From contig SSEB01000008.1 in the NCBI GenBank assembly GCA_008012115.1, forward strand, positions 186,001 to 250,000: a stretch of DNA of 64,000 bases, in the 5' to 3' direction. Shown here one piece after another: positions 27,668-35,961 of this stretch; the stretch's first letter is position 1; the number at the start of each line of letters is the position of its first letter. The notes beneath the pieces are model-generated. The model was not told the origin of the DNA. It saw only the letters and a program-made list of their open reading frames with translations, and ran no database searches. Position numbers and translations under genes: made by a program. The stretch comes from Nevskiaceae bacterium. Its GTDB lineage: Bacteria > Pseudomonadota > Gammaproteobacteria > Nevskiales > Nevskiaceae.

Positions 27668-30068
27668 GATTCATCCTCATGAGGTCGCCCCAGGCCTGCA
27701 CCACTACGCCGTTGGCGTTGGCCAGAGTCGACATTTGTTGCTGCAGTTCGCGCATTGCCGTCTGAAAATCTTCCAGACTACGTCGTGCATGGCTCAGCGT
27801 CGGATCAATCTGCGGTTCGACACTTTGTGCGATGCGGAAGCGCATCTCCGGCGCGTCGGCCAGGATCGGCCTTGCGATGGCAGCAACCTTTTGGGGATCG
27901 GAGGAGAAAATCATCAGCGCAACTTCTCTCACGCCGCCGTCATGCAGCAGCTGTGCCAGCCTCCACTCACGATATGGCGTATCCCTGAAATAGCGCGGAT
28001 GTACGCTAACTGCAGTTGGCCACGGTGAGGCCTTGGCTGCTGCGCACAGCGTCAGCACCCAGTCGTTGAATTGGGCGCGCGTCAGAGGCTGCGCATAGAT
28101 TTGGTCAGGCTCGATATCCAGGTGCAGTCCGGAGAATTCGAAACCACGCAGGCTCAGAATCACATGGATCAGATCCTGACGCTGCGTCGCTTCAATCCAG
28201 CTTGGCTCTCCTAGGAGGAGTTCGACCGCAACATCGCGATCACGCGCCTTACTCAGGAAATCGTGCAACGCCAACGGCCGAGCCTGCGCCTCGTGAATCT
28301 GATCGCCGTCCAGCGAGATCAACAGGCGACGGATCGAAAGTCGGTCAAGCAGGTTCCAAAATTCGGGCTGAAACTGTTTTTTCGCGATGAGGTCATGACT
28401 GTTCCAGACGTACACTGCCATGCCAGGATCGGGCGACTTAGCATCTGCCGCCAAAAGACCGTCGGACAGAGCCAAGCTGAGTCGATTGCCCGACGGTGTT
28501 GCCGACACCGGCAGTATCGCGGATGCGGTACGGGCGGTCTGCGGTCTCCAGTCGATATTCCGCATTCCGGCAACCAACTGGCGGGGCAATTCATCGTTGC
28601 GCCGGATCGTCGATACAGCGCTCGTCGAATCGGAGGGCGCCTGCGGCACAACTATCACTGAACTCACCTGCGTTTCCGCTGGCGGAACGTCGCCCCTACC
28701 ACTTTCGTCGGCCGGCATCGTCTGGCCGGACTTTCCATGCAACACGCCAGCGATGGCCACCAGCGGTCCGGCGAGCTGAGCGCCCAGACTAGAGTCTGTG
28801 CTCTTGGGCGTGACCGTGCTATCGCTGACGGCTTCGAGGTAGCTACGAGCCTCAATATTGGCTTGCCATACGCGTACTCGTGCGTCGATTTCGCTCAGAG
28901 CCTGTGTAGTGTAGTCGCGCAGTTGCTGTGATAGTGCCTCAATGCTTTCTTCGGAGAATACGTTACTGCGCAACTGTCGCTCGCGCAGTGCTGCGGCAGA
29001 TGCCTGCGTTTTCTGTGCCGCAAGGTCCATGGCCTCGCCGTCCTGCGCCAGCCGGTCGAGCGCGGCGCGAGTCTCGGCATTTAACTCGTCGCCGCGCCGA
29101 TGTTGTTGCAGGCGCACAGATTCAAGTTCCGATTGCAGGCGTTGACGTTCTTCACGTCGCACGCGGACCAGCGACAGCGGCGCACTGAAATTGAAGCCGA
29201 CAAAGGCGGTTCCACCTGTCTGGTGGTCACGCTGGTCGCTATTCGCGGCGGCCATGACGCTGAATGCAGCGTCCATGCCATACCACCCGCTATTGTCGAT
29301 CTGATCCTGCAGCGCATCAGACTGTGCGCGCAAGGCGACGAGATCCGGATGCCGAAGCACGGCGTCAGTGGCGACACTATCTGGAAGAGCCGGCAGCACC
29401 ACCGGACGCGCCTCGAAATCCGCTAGAGGCTGCCCCGTGAGAACGGCCATCCGATTGCGGGTCTCCTCGCGTGCGCGCAGCAGTTGCTTACGCTCGGCGC
29501 GGGCGCTGGCATAGCCCGACATCAGTTCGATCATGCGGGACTCCAGCATCAGCTTTTTCTGTTGACGCAGCCGCAGTCGTGGACCCAACTCCGACTCACT
29601 GGAGAGGTAGGTATCGATTACCATCATGGCCTCTTGCGCACCCCAGTAGCGCGCGTAATAGGATTCCAGCTCTAGTGGCGCGCGGCGGCGAGCCTCTTCC
29701 AGCCGCACCTCCTTCTCCCTCACGTTGCCGTGGGCAGTATCTATGGCGCGCTGGCGCTGTTCAGAGGAACCGAGCAGTGGATAGGAGAAGCCGACCTGGC
29801 CTTGCGCTGCCGGGTAGGACAGCGCCCTGTTCTGGTCGACGATATTGCGGATCATTCCATAGCCGAGGGCGCCACTAAGCTGCCAGCCACTCTGTCCGCG
29901 ATCACGCTGCAGCTCGTGGCGCGCACCATCGAGCGCGGCCTCCGCCTGCAGAATGCCAACCGCATGCTGGGTATCACCGAGCAGCATCTCCAAGGAGATC
30001 GGCTCGGCACGCGCCACCGTGGAAACAAGAGCCACTATGGCCATCACGGCCGCTATTTGATACTTCAT
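27648..30068 (-). CDS. TolC-like outer-membrane channel fused to a glycoside-hydrolase-like domain
   Basis: The 806-residue protein begins with a signal peptide (about residues 1-20). Residues 25-420 are helix-rich, with repeated Leu/Arg/Glu heptads and beta segments such as SGALGYGM and TAFVGFNFSAPL, as in TolC-type channels. A Ser/Pro/Thr linker follows. Residues about 540-800 look like a TIM-barrel glycoside hydrolase, with AVYVWNSHDL, LHLDIEPDQ near residue 650 (a D-x-E catalytic pattern) and AVSVHPRYF. I know of no standard family with this fusion. It overlaps its neighbours on both sides by a few bases. An ATG further upstream would run into the glycosyltransferase gene. Confidence 0.75.
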   Translation of the reverse strand: MKYQIAAVMAIVALVSTVARAEPISLEMLLGDTQHAVGILQAEAALDGARHELQRDRGQSGWQLSGALGYGMIRNIVDQNRALSYPAAQGQVGFSYPLLGSSEQRQRAIDTAHGNVREKEVRLEEARRRAPLELESYYARYWGAQEAMMVIDTYLSSESELGPRLRLRQQKKLMLESRMIELMSGYASARAERKQLLRAREETRNRMAVLTGQPLADFEARPVVLPALPDSVATDAVLRHPDLVALRAQSDALQDQIDNSGWYGMDAAFSVMAAANSDQRDHQTGGTAFVGFNFSAPLSLVRVRREERQRLQSELESVRLQQHRRGDELNAETRAALDRLAQDGEAMDLAAQKTQASAAALRERQLRSNVFSEESIEALSQQLRDYTTQALSEIDARVRVWQANIEARSYLEAVSDSTVTPKSTDSSLGAQLAGPLVAIAGVLHGKSGQTMPADESGRGDVPPAETQVSSVIVVPQAPSDSTSAVSTIRRNDELPRQLVAGMRNIDWRPQTARTASAILPVSATPSGNRLSLALSDGLLAADAKSPDPGMAVYVWNSHDLIAKKQFQPEFWNLLDRLSIRRLLISLDGDQIHEAQARPLALHDFLSKARDRDVAVELLLGEPSWIEATQRQDLIHVILSLRGFEFSGLHLDIEPDQIYAQPLTRAQFNDWVLTLCAAAKASPWPTAVSVHPRYFRDTPYREWRLAQLLHDGGVREVALMIFSSDPQKVAAIARPILADAPEMRFRIAQSVEPQIDPTLSHARRSLEDFQTAMRELQQQMSTLANANGVVVQAWGDLMRMNHESEIR

Positions 30069-31399
30069 CGTGGGCCTCCTCTGCGGATCACCCACCATGG
30101 CCCCATTGGCGAATCTTGGTGAGCCTTGTTGAACCACTCGTGCAGCGTCGCGACGACGCTCCAGACACGCGCGCTGACCATGAACAGGGGCATCAGTGGC
30201 AGTACAACGATGTAGGCGGCGTCGGTACGGGGCCGCTCCGACAGTAGCGCTATGAATAGCGCAAACTGCAGCGCAGTGAGCATGAAATAGAAGCAATAGA
30301 CCATCAGCATCACGCCGATTAAAAATGGCGCTGGCGTGAATAGCAGCAGGTAGGAAAAGAATCCCACTTGAAGCATCGGCAGAAAAATCTGAAACAACAG
30401 CCCGTACCAGACAACCGACAAAAAATTTTTCCAGCCGATCAGCGGCGAGAAGCTGTGCCAGTGCTTGCGAAAGTAGATGTAGGAAAGATCGCCGTCCCAG
30501 CGCAGGCGCTGCTTGAAAAACGCAGAGAAACTGTCCGGGACATCCGTATGGGCAACCGCGCCAGGGGCGAACGCGAGTCGCAATTTCGGGTGCCGGCTGA
30601 TGTACTGTTTGACTCGTAACGTGAGATCGAGATCCTCGCCGGTACCAGTGTTCCAGCCACCGACGTGATCGAGGATCGACTTGCGATAGATCATGAAGGC
30701 GCCCGGGAGGTTGTTGATCAGGTTCCACTCCGCTAGACCGACCTTTCCCAGGTAAATCGCGATCATGTATTCGACCGCCTGCAACCGTGTCACCAGCGAC
30801 GTGCTGGCATTGCGAACCCGCAACGGTCCGGTAGCGCCGACTACGTTGGGATCCACGAACGGCCTCACGGCATTGGCGACCATCTCGTTGTCGAACGAGG
30901 TGTCGGCGTCCAACGCCATCACGATTTCGCCGGTGGCGTATAGCAGGCCGGTGTTGGTTGCTGAGACGCGGCCGCCGCGCTGCGGCTTGGGGATAAAGCG
31001 CACCGAGCGCGCGCGCGAGCTGGTGAAGCGCGGAACCAGTTCTCGGATAGCGTTATAGGTATCTCGATTGACGACCGCGCCATCCAACACCAGCAGAAGT
31101 TCGATGTGTCCTGGATAAATCTGCTCCAACAGCGAGCTTACTGAGTACTGCACGTCGCGGCCTTCTGCATACGCATTGCAGATGCAGGTGACTCGCGGGT
31201 AGTAGGGGATGTCTATCGGCACTTCGTGACGCTTGCGCCTGAGGTAGTGCATCACCCCGATCCAGGTCAACAGATAGAGCGGCAATTCCAGCAGTAGTAC
31301 GAACGGCGCGAACTTCAGTATTAGATGCGTCGTATCGGCGCTGATCAGCATGATGAATACGGCGTAACCCTGGACGAGAGTATTCAATAGCGCATCCAT
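30065..31399 (-). CDS. Processive family 2 glycosyltransferase (exopolysaccharide synthase)
   Basis: The 444-residue inner-membrane protein has N-terminal membrane helices (about residues 10-55), a cytoplasmic GT-A domain and three or four C-terminal helices. Catalytic signatures are VLDGA, DADTS, GEDLDLTLR and QRLRWDGD, the D, DxD, TED-like and QxxRW motifs of processive synthases such as PgaC, NodC and hyaluronan synthase. With glmS and an epimerase in the same operon, an amino-sugar polymer is likely but not shown. The ATG follows the preceding stop by three bases. Confidence 0.88.
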   Translation of the reverse strand: MDALLNTLVQGYAVFIMLISADTTHLILKFAPFVLLLELPLYLLTWIGVMHYLRRKRHEVPIDIPYYPRVTCICNAYAEGRDVQYSVSSLLEQIYPGHIELLLVLDGAVVNRDTYNAIRELVPRFTSSRARSVRFIPKPQRGGRVSATNTGLLYATGEIVMALDADTSFDNEMVANAVRPFVDPNVVGATGPLRVRNASTSLVTRLQAVEYMIAIYLGKVGLAEWNLINNLPGAFMIYRKSILDHVGGWNTGTGEDLDLTLRVKQYISRHPKLRLAFAPGAVAHTDVPDSFSAFFKQRLRWDGDLSYIYFRKHWHSFSPLIGWKNFLSVVWYGLLFQIFLPMLQVGFFSYLLLFTPAPFLIGVMLMVYCFYFMLTALQFALFIALLSERPRTDAAYIVVLPLMPLFMVSARVWSVVATLHEWFNKAHQDSPMGPWWVIRRGGPR

Positions 31400-31402
31400 G
31401 GC

Positions 31403-32806
31403 TTAGGCCGCCCGCGCGGTATGGTTCATGTCACTGGCAGTGCTACCGAGCTGTGTCAGTAGCGTTTCGGCGCTTTCGTGACGGGCTGTACGGGTATTCA
31501 CCAGAACTTCCGCCACGTCCCATGTAGGGCCTATACCGCCCTCCTGGCACGCTCGCTCGGCCAACGTTTTCATTCCCGCACGCAGTTCAGTGACATGCTT
31601 GCGGTCGTAATGCGTCAGGAGCATCAGTACAGTCTCGTCATCCGTGTGCGCCATTAAATCAGCGTCACCGAGCTGTTCTCGTAGCCTTTCGACGTATGCC
31701 TGCACTAGCCGTGCTGCGTTTTCTCTACCAAGGGCATTCTTGAGTTCAGTACCGTTGACCAGACGCAGGCTTAGTAAAACGACTTTTAGATCACGCTGGT
31801 TCTGTGCGAGTTTTAGAACCCAGTCCAAGTTTGCGACGAAGCGTTCACGACTGCTGCCATTGGTTTCGATGTCTCGACTTAGCATGCGTTCGTGGCCGCC
31901 CTGCGCTGCGAGTCGGCCGGTAGCGCCCAAGCGCCAGGAATAGAATTTGTGCAGTCGCAGTGCTGTTGGCAGCATGCTATGCGCGCAGATTGCGCAGCGT
32001 GCTATTACGTCACCCTCGACAAAGACGTGGTCGCAGCTGGCGCAGACGCAGGTTTCAAGCGGCCGGTCGTAGTCGGTGCCGATATGTCGCAGCTGTGTGC
32101 CGCATTTCGGGCAGATTCGTTTGCCACTTTGGGCGAAGCGTTCCTCGGGGGCGATCAGGCCGCAGGTGAAGCAGTGCAACGCGGTATGCTGATCGATATC
32201 GATGCTCCGGCAGTTCGGGCAGACGTCGATGAAGTTGAGGTGAGCGCTGCCGCAGAAATCGCATTCGCGCTGACGGTCTTTCAGCGCAACTTTTTCGAGC
32301 AGCCCTCCTCGATCCATCTTCTGCAGCCAGACGTCCGGATCTGAATTGGTCCGGTCGAGAGCTTCCAGAATCGGATAGTGATAGCGCTGCGGACTTCTCC
32401 AATCGGCCAGGGGCTCGAGCACACAGCCCGGCCGCAGCCACAGGTATTCCAGTAGTAGCGCTTCCGGCGTCAGATCATCACCGCGTGCACGCATCGCTCT
32501 TGCGCGCTGTTGAAACTCGCCGATGCGATCGAGCAGGGCCTGGTGCGTCGGCGGCATCGGTCCATCGCTTAAAGGCTGGTTGCCGGCGGCGATATTGCCG
32601 TCGGTGAAGACCAGCGCGGTGGCGTGGTCTGGGTCGTGCCGGATCTGCTGCAGCAGGGCGCCAACGTAAGCTTCGTCGTCGCTCCTGATTATGATGGCCG
32701 CGGGGGTCAGCATGGCTAAGCGGAAGTCGGCATAGGCGGCAAAGCAATGCGCGACACAACCGGCAGGGAGCAGCGGCGACCGTGTTACTGCTTGGCTGTA
32801 AAACAT
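31403..32806 (-). CDS. TackOD1-like zinc-ribbon protein with a degenerate GGDEF domain
   Basis: The 467-residue protein has an N-terminal alpha/beta part (IIIRSDDEAYVGALLQQI, ALVFTDGNIAAG). Several cysteine pairs follow (CDFCGS, VCPNC, CFTCG, CPKCG, CASC, CAIC), the zinc-ribbon layout of TackOD1-type output domains. The C-terminal 150 residues look like a GGDEF fold in which the signature is replaced by HTDDETVLMLL, so it should not make c-di-GMP. It is first in the exopolysaccharide operon and could sense or gate synthesis. The 32806 start is chosen because a sigma-54 promoter at 32901-32916 would make longer starts impossible; 32713 is an alternative. Confidence 0.7.
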   Translation of the reverse strand: MFYSQAVTRSPLLPAGCVAHCFAAYADFRLAMLTPAAIIIRSDDEAYVGALLQQIRHDPDHATALVFTDGNIAAGNQPLSDGPMPPTHQALLDRIGEFQQRARAMRARGDDLTPEALLLEYLWLRPGCVLEPLADWRSPQRYHYPILEALDRTNSDPDVWLQKMDRGGLLEKVALKDRQRECDFCGSAHLNFIDVCPNCRSIDIDQHTALHCFTCGLIAPEERFAQSGKRICPKCGTQLRHIGTDYDRPLETCVCASCDHVFVEGDVIARCAICAHSMLPTALRLHKFYSWRLGATGRLAAQGGHERMLSRDIETNGSSRERFVANLDWVLKLAQNQRDLKVVLLSLRLVNGTELKNALGRENAARLVQAYVERLREQLGDADLMAHTDDETVLMLLTHYDRKHVTELRAGMKTLAERACQEGGIGPTWDVAEVLVNTRTARHESAETLLTQLGSTASDMNHTARAA

Positions 32807-32900
32807 CGCGATGTCGTACGTAGGACTCAAGACGGTTCTCCTGGCGTGGAAGCTGGGATGACGGCCAAGACCTGCTTTTTGCAGGCGCTTGCGGCAAGGG

Positions 32901-32916
32901 GGCAAGGGCCATGCCA
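32901..32916 (-). promoter_or_regulatory. Sigma-54 promoter of the exopolysaccharide operon
   Basis: Read on the minus strand the site is TGGCAT-GGCCC-TTGCC, with -24 GG and -12 GC at canonical spacing. Transcription would start near 32890 and give a leader of about 85 bases before the start at 32806. The array of GlrR-like sites begins 154 bp upstream. Confidence 0.75.
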
Positions 32917-33069
32917 TATCGGCGCATCTCGATAAAAAACAGAAACTTGTGTGCGCGAACCAGCTCGCCGCAAGCGAATTGGGGACTGCTCGCAACAGAA
33001 ATTGTTGCTAATGGCCGACAGCCAAGTGCGCAGGCGCCGGCAAGCCCCTGTTTGGCAAAGGGTTGATCG

Positions 33070-33380
33070 CGTCGGCGAACAGCGACAGGGAAATTGATTC
33101 GACGAGCCGCACGCCGCCATTGCGTCGGCAAGTAGCACCGTCGGCAGTCAGCGACAGTGACTGAGAATGCCGTTACCGCTACTCAGGGGCCGTTGTCGCC
33201 AATCGCAGACTGACACTCGTTGAGCGCTGCAGATACTTTTGCCGAAGGGCGGTAGTTTGCTGATGGGATCATGCCGGCGAGCATCGCGTCTGTGCCTGTC
33301 GCCAATCAGCGACAGCAGAATTCCCTTCGCTGCAGTCATTCGCCTGTTGTGATTGCAGGGACTGTTGCCATGTGCAGACA
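33070..33380. promoter_or_regulatory. Array of five GlrR-like enhancer sites (TGTC-N10-GACA)
   Basis: Five sites fit TGTC-N10-GACA. They are CGTC/GACA at 33070-33087, CGTC/GACA at 33139-33156, TGTC/GACT at 33194-33211, a perfect TGTC/GACA at 33297-33314 (within a 20-bp near-palindrome at 33296-33315), and TGTT/GACA at 33363-33380. TGTC-N10-GACA is the published recognition sequence of E. coli GlrR at glmY. The array lies between two outward sigma-54 promoters and close to a GlrR-like gene. Confidence 0.78.
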
Positions 33381-33467
33381 GTTTCAAGCCTGCCGCGCTT
33401 GGATGTTTCCGGCTCAACCCACTCCACTAGCCGGCAACTGTTTGAGACTGCTGCGGTTTATCCGACG

Positions 33468-33483
33468 TGGCATCGGGCTTGCT
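33468..33483 (+). promoter_or_regulatory. Sigma-54 promoter of the EF-hand gene
   Basis: TGGCAT-CGGGC-TTGCT matches the sigma-54 consensus at canonical spacing, with one change in the -24 box. Transcription would start near 33494, 60 bp before the EF-hand start. The nearest GlrR-like site ends 87 bp upstream. Confidence 0.8.
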
Positions 33484-33553
33484 CTATCGGCTCCGGGCGG
33501 AAACGAATTGACGGTTTCCGAATCCCTCATTCATTTCGTTCTGGAGGTTCAAC

Positions 33554-33892
33554 GTGAATATCAAATCGCAACTTGGTCTCATCGCCTTGGCTGCCGTCGC
33601 CTCAAGTCTGGCTCTGGCAGCCAACGCCCAGGTGGGCGGCGGCTATCCAAGCACCACTCCACTGAACTCGGGTAGCAGTTCCGCAACGAGCGAGGATTTC
33701 AACAGGCTGGATGCGAACAGGGATGGCTACATCAGCAAGTCGGAAGCAAAAAAAGACAAGGAACTCAGCAAGATTTTTGACTCGCTTGACACCAACCATG
33801 ACGGCAAACTCGATCCCAATGAGTTCGCTTCTTATGGCGGCGCATCTTCATCCGGCGGTGGCTCGATGGACAGTCCTACACGCAACCCTTGA
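33554..33892 (+). CDS. Small exported EF-hand calcium-binding protein
   Basis: The 112-residue protein has a signal peptide (cleavage after about LAANA). Two EF-hand loops follow, DANRDGYISKSE and DTNHDGKLDPNE, with the expected acidic positions 1, 3, 5 and 12. The tail is Ser/Gly-rich. It should bind calcium in the periplasm or outside. Its sigma-54 promoter shares the enhancer array with the exopolysaccharide operon, so it may be a matrix or calcium-sensing partner. TGGAGG lies before the start, which here is GTG at 33554. Confidence 0.85.
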   Translation: MNIKSQLGLIALAAVASSLALAANAQVGGGYPSTTPLNSGSSSATSEDFNRLDANRDGYISKSEAKKDKELSKIFDSLDTNHDGKLDPNEFASYGGASSSGGGSMDSPTRNP

Positions 33893-33945
33893 GAAGCCTC
33901 AAACTCAGGCAGAGCCGCTTGTCGCTCGGCGAAAGATTCCCTGCC

Positions 33946-33980
33946 CGTCTTGCAGGCGCACCGGGCTCCTGCAAGACGGT
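33946..33980 (+). terminator. Strong hairpin after the EF-hand gene
   Basis: CCGTCTTGCAGG (33946-33957) and its exact complement (33969-33980) form a 12-bp stem around an 11-base loop. No T-run follows. It lies 53 bp after the EF-hand stop and 66 bp before the sensor-kinase start, and could attenuate read-through into it. Confidence 0.55.
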
Positions 33981-34046
33981 GAAAAGTAGCTGAACGCCCG
34001 CCCCTCACAGCGGTCCAATCTGCGACTCCATTGTTGCAGGGACGCA

Positions 34047-35546
34047 ATGAGCGCACGCGGATTGATCACGGCGTTGCGGCCGCGCTGGACGGTGAGCCCG
34101 ATTGTTGCGGCGGGTGTCATGGATGTCGAGCACTGGCTGCCACGGACTATGGCGGGCTGGGTTGGTATCGGCTGCATAGTGGTCGCCGCACCGCTGCTCG
34201 TTGCGCTGTTGCTGGCGGACCTGGCACTGGCTCGACTGGCGCAGCAAGCGCAGACTTTGACTGACGAAAGCCTGCGCGTTGCCCATATCGGCACCGATCT
34301 GCGCGACACCCTGAGCAATCTCGAGCGCAATTCCCGCCAGTATTTGGCGCTGCGCGAGCCGGCCCTGGGCGAGGTGGTAAGCGCGAGAATCTCCAGTGCC
34401 GGCGATCTGCTTGAACAACTAGAGAGGCGGCCGCCATCCGAGGCTCTGCGCCAGCAAGCTCTGCTGGTGAAGACTGGCCTTGGTGAGATCAAGCAGATCT
34501 GGCAGACGCAGAACGGCGCTCTCGAGGGCATCGGCGACAGATTGCATACGTTACTACTGCAGAGCGACCCCATCGCCGACATGGCGCGCGCGAGCGTTGA
34601 CCAGCAGATGCGGCGTTTCAGCGACGAGATGGCGAGCACGCGGCGAGTGATCGTATTTTCCGCGTTGACCCTGGTTCCGTTCGCGGGACTGCTGGCAATG
34701 GGTTTTTCGGTAGCGGTGACCCATCCGTTGCGGCGCATGGGCCGAAGCATCGCCGAGCTTGGGCATGGCCGCTATGACCAAGCTGTGAGCATTGGCTTCC
34801 CCTACGAGATGCAGCGCCTGGGCGAGCGGCTCGACTGGCTGCGGCGCCGGCTGGCCATGCTTGATGCCGACAAGGACCGCTTCTTGCGGCACGTCTCGCA
34901 TGAATTGAAGACACCGCTGGCAAGCCTCAGGGAAGGTGCCGCATTGTTGCACGAGGGTTCGTTGGGCCGACTGACGCCGCAGCAGACCGAGGTCGCTCAA
35001 ATCCTGATCGAATCATCGCGGGAGCTCGAAACGCTGATCGGCAATCTACTGACCTACTCCGAGTGGCGGCGCGGCGACCGGCAAATGGACATGGCCTGGT
35101 TCGACGCCGGCGATTTGATTGAAGAGGTGCTTGTGATGCACCGTCTGCCGATGGCCGCGCGCCGGCTTTCCGTGGAACTCCACGTGCAGTCCCGTCGTCT
35201 ATTCGGACAGCGCGTGCAACTGCGTATCGCCCTGGACAACCTATTCACCAATGCCATCAAGCACGCACCCGAAGGCAGCGTGGTCCAAATCTGCACCGAG
35301 ATCCGGGATGGGTCGTGCCAGTTGTGGGTGAGGGATCAGGGAAGAGGTGTACCCAATGACGACAAAAAAAGGATTTTTGAACCCTTCGTCCGCGGCGCCG
35401 AGGCAGAAGAATCCAGCCAACGTGGCGCCGGCGTTGGCCTTTCCATCGTGCATGAAGTCGCAGAGGCCCACGGCGGTTGCGCCCTGGTGGAAGATGCTGG
35501 CCCTGGCGCGCGCTTCTGCGTCCGATGGCCTTGCCCGCAGCCTTAG
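34047..35546 (+). CDS. glrK: GlrK/QseE-like sensor histidine kinase
   Basis: The 499-residue protein has one membrane helix near residues 36-58, a helical periplasmic sensor part, a second helix near 203-222 and a HAMP-like linker. The phosphoacceptor motif HVSHELKTPLASLREGAALLHEG follows as a short run beginning near residue 290. The ATPase has N (LFTNAIKHAPEG), DQGRGVP and GAGVGLSIV. The H-box and gene order (kinase, small lipoprotein-like gene, NtrC-type regulator) match GlrK-QseG-GlrR. The next gene begins inside its 3' end. Confidence 0.82.
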   Translation: MSARGLITALRPRWTVSPIVAAGVMDVEHWLPRTMAGWVGIGCIVVAAPLLVALLLADLALARLAQQAQTLTDESLRVAHIGTDLRDTLSNLERNSRQYLALREPALGEVVSARISSAGDLLEQLERRPPSEALRQQALLVKTGLGEIKQIWQTQNGALEGIGDRLHTLLLQSDPIADMARASVDQQMRRFSDEMASTRRVIVFSALTLVPFAGLLAMGFSVAVTHPLRRMGRSIAELGHGRYDQAVSIGFPYEMQRLGERLDWLRRRLAMLDADKDRFLRHVSHELKTPLASLREGAALLHEGSLGRLTPQQTEVAQILIESSRELETLIGNLLTYSEWRRGDRQMDMAWFDAGDLIEEVLVMHRLPMAARRLSVELHVQSRRLFGQRVQLRIALDNLFTNAIKHAPEGSVVQICTEIRDGSCQLWVRDQGRGVPNDDKKRIFEPFVRGAEAEESSQRGAGVGLSIVHEVAEAHGGCALVEDAGPGARFCVRWPCPQP

Positions 35547-35961
35547 CGCTGCATTACTGGTCGCACTGTCGCAAGTAGGCTGCGCCTACCTACCTTCGAC
35601 AGCCGGCAGTGCGCGCCAGCAGCTCGACTTCATGGCGCAGGCGATGGCGGCCAGCCCTGCGGCGCGTGAGGCGCAATGGCAAGCCATGCGCAACAGCAAC
35701 GGCGGGACGGAAAGTTGGGAACTGCGCACAGCACTGATGCAAAGTATCCCCGATCATTCCGGCTACGATCCTGCGGCTGCGCGCAGACGCCTGAAGAATT
35801 TTCTCGCGCACGATCCATCGCCCGACCTGGCTGCGGTGGCGCGCGTCCGCATTGCCGATCTCGACGCCGTCAACGCCTGCCACGAAGAGGTTGCTGATCT
35901 AAGAAGACGCGTAACCCAGGTGGTCGAGATCGAACGGCGCCAGGGCCAGGAGCGACGTTGA
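35494..35961 (+). CDS. QseG/YfhG-like small envelope protein
   Basis: The 155-residue product has a hydrophobic N-terminus followed by LSQVGCAYLP, where the cysteine could be lipidated although the -3 position is Gln rather than Leu. The rest is helical and charged (AARVRIADLDAVNACHEEVADLRRR-like, given here only by its ends at about residues 110-135). Its place between kinase and regulator is that of QseG, an outer-membrane lipoprotein that tunes the kinase in E. coli. Sequence evidence alone is weak. The start is uncertain; 35452 is an alternative. Confidence 0.6.
   Translation: MLALARASASDGLARSLSAALLVALSQVGCAYLPSTAGSARQQLDFMAQAMAASPAAREAQWQAMRNSNGGTESWELRTALMQSIPDHSGYDPAAARRRLKNFLAHDPSPDLAAVARVRIADLDAVNACHEEVADLRRRVTQVVEIERRQGQERR

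Noticed and set aside
30065..30728. A longer start for the TolC-like protein reaching 30728
   Set aside because: It would run through the glycosyltransferase C-terminus in another frame; the start at 30068 has a signal peptide and the usual ATGA coupling.
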